This document shows, piece after piece, positions 60,090-64,000 of a DNA stretch of 64,000 bases; positions within the stretch are counted from its first letter, which is position 1, and each line of letters opens with the position of its first letter. The DNA lies in assembly GCF_001889045.1 (NCBI RefSeq), contig NZ_CP018155.1, positions 2,296,001-2,360,000 on the forward strand. Reading direction: 5' to 3'. The position numbers were made by a program, and so were the translations under genes. This stretch comes from Tenacibaculum todarodis (GTDB lineage Bacteria > Bacteroidota > Bacteroidia > Flavobacteriales > Flavobacteriaceae). Under the pieces are notes generated by a model. The model was not told the DNA's origin, did no database searches, and saw nothing but the letters and a program-made list of their open reading frames with translations.

Positions 60090-60767
60090 ATGAAGAAATT
60101 AGCAATAATAAGTTTGTTTTTGATTGCCGGAATAGCATCAGCACAAACAAAAATAACAAAAACTATAACAGATTTTTCTGAATTAAAAGTATACAACGGT
60201 ATTGAAGTTGAACTTATAAAATCAGATAAACAAGAAGTAGAAATCACTGGAGAAAAAGCAGAAAAAGTAAAGATTAGAAACAGTGGTAATACTTTAAAAT
60301 TTTCTTTAAAATTTCCAGAAACATCAGCAAGTGGAAAAGTTCAAATTAAACTTTTCTATAACAAAAAGATTGCAATTATTGATGCAAATGAAGGCGCTGT
60401 TATTACAGGAAAAGAAATAAGCCAGCCTCAAATTGAAGTAAAGGCTCAAGAAGGTGCTTTTATCAATTTAGTGGTTAAAACGAAGCATTTAAAGGTTAAA
60501 TCTTCTTCTGGAGGAATCTTAAAACTATCTGGAACAACTAAAAACCAAGAAGTAGATGTAGATTTAGGTGGAGTTTATCATGGTTATAATTTAGAAGCAT
60601 CAACAATGTCTATTATACGTGCAGGTTCTGGTGCAAAAGCAGAAGTTAAAGCAAGTGAAACATTAGACTTAAAAGTAACTTTTGGAGGTTCTATTTATTA
60701 TAAAGGAACACCAGAAGTTTTAAAAGATAAAAAAGTAATTGGTGGTGTTATAGAACAGCGAACTTAA
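60090..60767 (+). CDS. DUF2807 (head GIN domain) secreted protein
   Basis: A protein of 225 residues with a signal peptide (ending AGIASA). The mature part is a beta-solenoid-like DUF2807 domain: FSELKVYNGIEVELIKSDKQ, VEITGEKAEKVKIRNSGNTL, and GAVITGKEISQPQIEVKAQE, with alternating strands to the end. Such proteins are autotransporter-like adhesin or envelope proteins; the function is unknown. The start could also be at 60078. Confidence 0.85.
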   Translation: MKKLAIISLFLIAGIASAQTKITKTITDFSELKVYNGIEVELIKSDKQEVEITGEKAEKVKIRNSGNTLKFSLKFPETSASGKVQIKLFYNKKIAIIDANEGAVITGKEISQPQIEVKAQEGAFINLVVKTKHLKVKSSSGGILKLSGTTKNQEVDVDLGGVYHGYNLEASTMSIIRAGSGAKAEVKASETLDLKVTFGGSIYYKGTPEVLKDKKVIGGVIEQRT

Positions 60768-60772
60768 TTTAC

Positions 60773-60780
60773 TATCTTTG
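60773..60780 (+). promoter_or_regulatory. TAnnTTTG promoter box for tatA
   Basis: TATCTTTG lies 21 nt before the ATG at 60802 and just after the DUF2807 stop. Confidence 0.65.
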
Positions 60781-60801
60781 TAGCGTTAAAAATTAGAACA
60801 A

Positions 60802-60984
60802 ATGAATACATTTAATATACTTTTTGGATTTATTGGACCATGGCAAATTGCTGTAGTTGTAGTATTAGTTTTGTTAATGTTTGGAGGAAAGAAGATTCCA
60901 GAATTAATGAGAGGTTTAGGTAGCGGAATTAAAGAATTTAAAGACGCTACTAAAGAAGATGAGCAAATTGAAGATAAAAAATAA
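60802..60984 (+). CDS. tatA: twin-arginine translocase subunit TatA/TatE
   Basis: A 60-residue protein with the TatA layout: one N-terminal helix (IGPWQIAVVVVLVLLMFGG), the FGGKKIPELMRGLGSGIKEF amphipathic segment with the FG hinge, and a short acidic tail. It forms the protein-conducting pore for folded proteins with TatC, which is not in the window. Its own promoter and terminator indicate a single-gene transcript. Confidence 0.93.
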   Translation: MNTFNILFGFIGPWQIAVVVVLVLLMFGGKKIPELMRGLGSGIKEFKDATKEDEQIEDKK

Positions 60985-61010
60985 CTACTTATTTTTATCT
61001 TATTAAAATA

Positions 61011-61044
61011 AAAAACCCAACCTAATTAAAGGTTGGGTTTTTGT
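61011..61044 (+). terminator. rho-independent terminator of tatA
   Basis: The 13 bp stem AAAAACCCAACCT/AGGTTGGGTTTTT with a 6 nt loop and T-run. Confidence 0.9.
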
Positions 61045-61180
61045 TTTTTGTATTTTAAACAATATCCCCCAATATTTATTTAAATACTTATGTCTACAAA
61101 TATATACCTACTAAATTAGATATATAAATGTTTGTTACAAATAGGACGCTTTAAGCCCTTTTTGGGATAAATGGGAATAC

Positions 61181-62056
61181 TTATTTTAGTAGTTTTTGTA
61201 AAGACTGTTTAGAAAAACTTCTTGATACAGGAATGTCCATAGGAATAATATCTGATTTTAAAATATAACCTCTAGCATTTCCTTTGATATCTATTATAAA
61301 ATTAGCGTTTATAATATAAGACTTATGGCAACGTATTATGTTTGGGTAAATTTTTAATTTTTCTTCTACTTTATTTAAAGTTACCCTTAATATCTTTTCT
61401 TTTATTTCTTTCTCTTTTCTTAAAAATAAACTTGCATAATTTCCTTGAGAAGTTATATAAACCAAATCATTTATATTAAATGAAATACTTTCTTTTTTAT
61501 TTTCTGAAAATATTTCAGCTTTTAAATCCAGTTCTTTTTTCTCTAATTCTCTTTTCTCTTTATTGTATTTATTTATATCATGGGCTCTCCTTTCTCTTTT
61601 TTCACGTACATTTTTTTCATTTATAAAGATGAAAAACACTACTGGAATTGTACCAACTAAATAAGTATATTTTAAGAAAGTTAATAAGTTTAGGTTTTCA
61701 AAATTTTCTGAACTTTTAATATTACTACTTAAATACCATATAAGAATACCATTAAAAAAAATTCCAACTATTATTAGTAATAAGTTTCTACCAATTGTCC
61801 AATTATCTTCATTAAAATAAGTCTTAAATATTAATGCAGGTATATATAACACAAAAAACACTCCGAAGAATGTTATTAAACCTATTGCTGAAGTGTATTT
61901 TAATAGTAAACCTTCTAATGATATTAAATTAAACGGTTTAAATAAATATAAAAAAATGAATACAAATAACCCTATATAAAAGCTAATTGTAATTTTAAAC
62001 TTATTAGAAGAATTAAAATAATAAGGTATAGATAACCAGTCTAATATTTTTTTCAT
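61181..62056 (-). CDS. LytTR DNA-binding domain protein with membrane helices
   Basis: A 291-residue regulator. The N-terminal half has four or more hydrophobic segments (ITISFYIGLFVFIFLYLFKP; LITFFGVFFVLYIPALIFKT; NLLLIIVGIFFNGILIWYLS; FLKYTYLVGTIPVVFFIFIN), then a charged helix, and the C-terminal LytTR domain (LVYITSQGNYASLFLRKEKE; NIIRCHKSYIINANFIIDIK; IPMDIPVSRSFSKQSLQKLL). It may sense a membrane signal and bind DNA directly, without a separate histidine kinase. The target is unknown. Confidence 0.88.
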   Translation of the reverse strand: MKKILDWLSIPYYFNSSNKFKITISFYIGLFVFIFLYLFKPFNLISLEGLLLKYTSAIGLITFFGVFFVLYIPALIFKTYFNEDNWTIGRNLLLIIVGIFFNGILIWYLSSNIKSSENFENLNLLTFLKYTYLVGTIPVVFFIFINEKNVREKRERRAHDINKYNKEKRELEKKELDLKAEIFSENKKESISFNINDLVYITSQGNYASLFLRKEKEIKEKILRVTLNKVEEKLKIYPNIIRCHKSYIINANFIIDIKGNARGYILKSDIIPMDIPVSRSFSKQSLQKLLK

Positions 62057-62109
62057 GTATATGAATATAAGATGCTAAATTATTAAAATCTTATGTGTTA
62101 ATATAAAAA

Positions 62110-62147
62110 ATCTCCATCAATTCTATAATTATAGAATTGATGGAGAT
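62110..62147 (-). terminator. strong palindromic terminator
   Basis: A perfect inverted repeat with 17 bp arms (62110-62126 and 62131-62147) and loop AATT. On the minus strand it is followed by a run of U. It ends the 62167 gene before the LytTR gene. Confidence 0.85.
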
Positions 62148-62166
62148 GATTAATATTTTGACTATT

Positions 62167-62676
62167 TTATAATTTTTCAGTTGTCATTTCATCTTTAGGA
62201 ATATTTAAAGATGTTTCAAAATTTGGTAATATTTGATCTAAGACAACTTTATTTTTCATTTTCTCTGCTTCAATAAACCACCATTTTTTTCCTTCATCAT
62301 CATAAATACCTAGTAAAAAACTTTTAGATTTAATCCTCATATGTGGCATTTTCATCTGATTAAGATTTTCAATATAACATCTATATTGACCTTGTTCCTT
62401 AACAATTTCAGAAACAGCTACAACATCAGCCTTTTCAAATATAAAACCTTGTCCTTTCATATTTTTAAAAGCTATTTCAATTATATTTAAAGCCTTTTCT
62501 TTTCCTCCCATTAACTTAGTTACTGAAGGAAGCGTATGCTTTAAAACTGTATTAAAATCTTCACTAAGTGTAGCTTTTGACGTTATTTTAGCATCTCTTA
62601 TAGCATCTTCCTTTGTTTGAGAAAATGTAGTAAAACTTACTAATAAAGCTATTATTATTAATTTTAAATTGTTCAC
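62167..62676 (-). CDS. secreted protein of unknown function
   Basis: A 169-residue protein with a GTG start at 62676 and a signal peptide (NNLKLIIIALLVSFTTFSQ). The mature part is alpha/beta and reads TLSEDFNTVLKHTLPSVTKL, GGKEKALNIIEIAFKNMKGQ and KKWWFIEAEKMKNKVVLDQI. I do not recognise a family. The gene follows the SPFH gene on the same strand at 8 bp, so they are likely an operon. Confidence 0.65.
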   Translation of the reverse strand: MNNLKLIIIALLVSFTTFSQTKEDAIRDAKITSKATLSEDFNTVLKHTLPSVTKLMGGKEKALNIIEIAFKNMKGQGFIFEKADVVAVSEIVKEQGQYRCYIENLNQMKMPHMRIKSKSFLLGIYDDEGKKWWFIEAEKMKNKVVLDQILPNFETSLNIPKDEMTTEKL

Positions 62677-62684
62677 TTTTCTTC

Positions 62685-63608
62685 TTATTTATCTAATTTC
62701 TTAGGTTTTTGCTTCTTCATTGCTTCACCAATTTGGTTACTTGCAGTAAAACTTGCAACCATATCGTTTAACATTTGACTTCCCGCTTGCGGAGAATTTG
62801 GTAATAAAATTAAGTTAGAGTTTGTTTCTTGTCCAATAGACTGTAACGTATCATAATGTTGCGTAACAACAATTAAAGCTGATGCTTCTTGAGAATTGAT
62901 ACCCACTTTATTTAAAACTTCTACAGATTCTTCTAAACCACGAGCTATTTCACGTCTTTGATCTGCAATACCTTGTCCTTGTAAACGCTTACTTTCAGCT
63001 TCGGCCTTTGCACGTTCAACAATTAATATACGTTGTGCATCTCCTTCAAACTGAGCAGCAATTTTTTCACGTTCAGATGCATTAATACGGTTCATTGCTT
63101 CTTTTACTTGTGCATCTGGGTCAATGTCTGTTACTAATGTTTTAATTATATCGTAACCATAAGTCATCATTGCATCATTTAATTCAGATTTTACAGCAAT
63201 TGCAATGTCATCTTTTTTAACAAAAACATCATCCAATTTCATTTTTGGAACTTCGGCACGAACAACATCAAACACATAAGAAGTAATTTGATCGTGCGGA
63301 TAATCTAATTTATAAAATGCATCATACACTTTTTCTTTAATTACTTTGTATTGTACCGATACTTTTAACTTTACAAAAACATCATCTAATGTTTTTGTTT
63401 CAATTATTACATCTAATTGCTGAATTTTTAAACTTAATTTACCAGCAATTCTATCAACCAAAGGTATTTTAAACCTAAGACCTGATTGTCGAATACTTTC
63501 AAATCTACCAAATCGCTCAATAATTGCAGCAGTTTGTTGTTTTACAATAAAAAATGATGAGAATATAATAATAATCCCAATAAAAATAAAAGGTGCTAAA
63601 AATACCAT
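62685..63608 (-). CDS. qmcA: SPFH/band 7 (stomatin-like) membrane protein
   Basis: A 307-residue protein with an N-terminal hydrophobic anchor (FLAPFIFIGIIIIFSSFFIV), the SPFH domain (KQQTAAIIERFGRFESIRQS; LRFKIPLVDRIAGKLSLKIQ; VRAEVPKMKLDDVFVKKDDI) and a long coiled-coil region (ERAKAEAESKRLQGQGIADQ) followed by NSNLILLPNSPQAG. It resembles QmcA/stomatin proteins that organise membrane microdomains and protease complexes. The partner NfeD is not in the window. Confidence 0.9.
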   Translation of the reverse strand: MVFLAPFIFIGIIIIFSSFFIVKQQTAAIIERFGRFESIRQSGLRFKIPLVDRIAGKLSLKIQQLDVIIETKTLDDVFVKLKVSVQYKVIKEKVYDAFYKLDYPHDQITSYVFDVVRAEVPKMKLDDVFVKKDDIAIAVKSELNDAMMTYGYDIIKTLVTDIDPDAQVKEAMNRINASEREKIAAQFEGDAQRILIVERAKAEAESKRLQGQGIADQRREIARGLEESVEVLNKVGINSQEASALIVVTQHYDTLQSIGQETNSNLILLPNSPQAGSQMLNDMVASFTASNQIGEAMKKQKPKKLDK

Positions 63609-63720
63609 AGTTAATTTTTTTATTTAGTTAATAAATGATTTTTTGTAAAGATACTGAATTCCAGTAGTTAATTATTTGACGCATTATTTTAAAAATGTTA
63701 CATTTTGATTTTTAAATATT

Positions 63721-63728
63721 TATTTTTG
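63721..63728 (+). promoter_or_regulatory. TAnnTTTG promoter box
   Basis: TATTTTTG lies 16 nt before the ATG at 63745. Confidence 0.6.
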
Positions 63729-63744
63729 CTGAAAACCAAACTCA

Positions 63745-64000
63745 ATGGAAAACATACAGAATTACATAACAGAAATTTTAATCTTACTTTTTTTAATTGT
63801 TACTTTTTTACAATCAGGAATTGATAAAGTTACAGATTGGCAAGGAAACGTATCTTTTATTAGAGGACACTTTAAAGATTCTCCTTTAGAAAAATTTACT
63901 TCAATTTTAGTAGCTATTATTTTAGTGATGGAATTAGTTGCAGGTGCAATGATGTTGGTAGGAATTTTTCACATAATTACAACTGGAGATTCTAACGTTG
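63745..64000 (+). CDS. DoxX-like membrane protein, 5' part (runs off the window)
   Basis: The first 85 codons of a gene that continues past the window. The protein reads MENIQNYITEILILLFLIVT then FLQSGIDKVTDWQGNVSFIR, a first helix followed by the SGIDKVTDW loop, and a second helix (TSILVAIILVMELVAGAMML). This layout fits a DoxX-like small membrane protein, but the end is missing. It is divergent from the SPFH gene. Confidence 0.65.
   Translation, partial: MENIQNYITEILILLFLIVTFLQSGIDKVTDWQGNVSFIRGHFKDSPLEKFTSILVAIILVMELVAGAMMLVGIFHIITTGDSNV

Noticed and set aside
1..64000. CRISPR arrays, tRNA or rRNA genes, insertion sequences, prophage
   Set aside because: No regularly spaced repeats, no tRNA-like cloverleaf, no transposase or phage structural proteins were seen while reading both strands; very short or odd tRNAs could still be missed by eye.

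Overview
The window is a 64 kb piece of a chromosome from a Bacteroidota bacterium, almost certainly a marine-type member of the Flavobacteriaceae (Polaribacter or Tenacibaculum would fit). Evidence: low GC by eye; many promoters of the Bacteroidota form TAnnTTTG; a gliding-motility lipoprotein (GldH); a GLPGLI protein next to an outer-membrane barrel; a FecI/FecR/TonB-receptor cassette; the RicT-type PSP1 protein; and short intergenic palindromic repeats of kinds I remember from that family. Most of it is core chromosome with housekeeping genes. I see no phage, insertion sequence, CRISPR array, tRNA or rRNA gene.

Layout. 1-0.5 kb: the 3' end of purF. 0.8-9.8 kb: one long minus-strand run, in transcription order ricT, gldH, a class A penicillin-binding protein, a two-subunit CoA transferase, a small membrane protein, exonuclease III, an MltD-like LysM transglycosylase and a DUF4837 lipoprotein. 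10.1-14.2 kb: a TetR regulator with palindromic operators on both sides, followed by an AhpD-like protein, DoxX, a broken EthD gene, a FrnE/DsbA protein and a peroxiredoxin, which looks like a thiol or electrophile stress operon. 14.2-23.9 kb: TrhO, aspartate-semialdehyde dehydrogenase, thioredoxin, a prolyl oligopeptidase lipoprotein, a flavin monooxygenase, an M13 peptidase and an ABC ATPase without a permease. 24-29.5 kb: an AraC regulator, a Gre-like factor, an oxidoreductase, an acetyltransferase, two lipoproteins and an SDR enzyme. 29.6-34.7 kb: an outer-membrane barrel, a GLPGLI protein, a frameshifted small secreted protein and an AlbA_2 protein. 34.7-49.8 kb: an OmpA protein beside a membrane-anchored helix-hairpin-helix protein, ankyrin protein, ALDH7-type dehydrogenase, isoaspartyl peptidase, LuxE-like protein, SDR, tandem YHS proteins, GlpD, an MFS exporter, dut, recA and a pseudouridine synthase. 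50-54 kb: ECF sigma factor, FecR anti-sigma factor and TonB-dependent receptor. 54-64 kb: an ElaA-like acetyltransferase, rpiB, an 850 bp gap with a cluster of DnaA-box-like 9-mers (candidate replication origin), a lipid kinase, rnr, YbjQ, DUF2807, TatA, a LytTR regulator, an SPFH protein and a truncated DoxX-like gene.

The most unusual points are: (1) the candidate origin between rpiB and the lipid kinase; (2) the divergent pair at 33.1-34.6 kb, where a frameshifted secreted-protein gene and an AlbA_2 gene share a perfect 25 bp inverted repeat and a (TAAA)n tract lies between them; (3) a set of different short palindromes that all share a GTCA(T) head and most an ATC tail, plus two copies of a roughly 100 bp element with a variable hairpin; (4) an EthD gene inactivated by a single in-frame stop inside an otherwise intact operon; (5) three genes whose start codon lies 4-6 nt after a TAnnTTTG box, which predicts leaderless mRNAs. 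I did not find a clearly new multi-gene system; functions are from recognised families unless stated otherwise.
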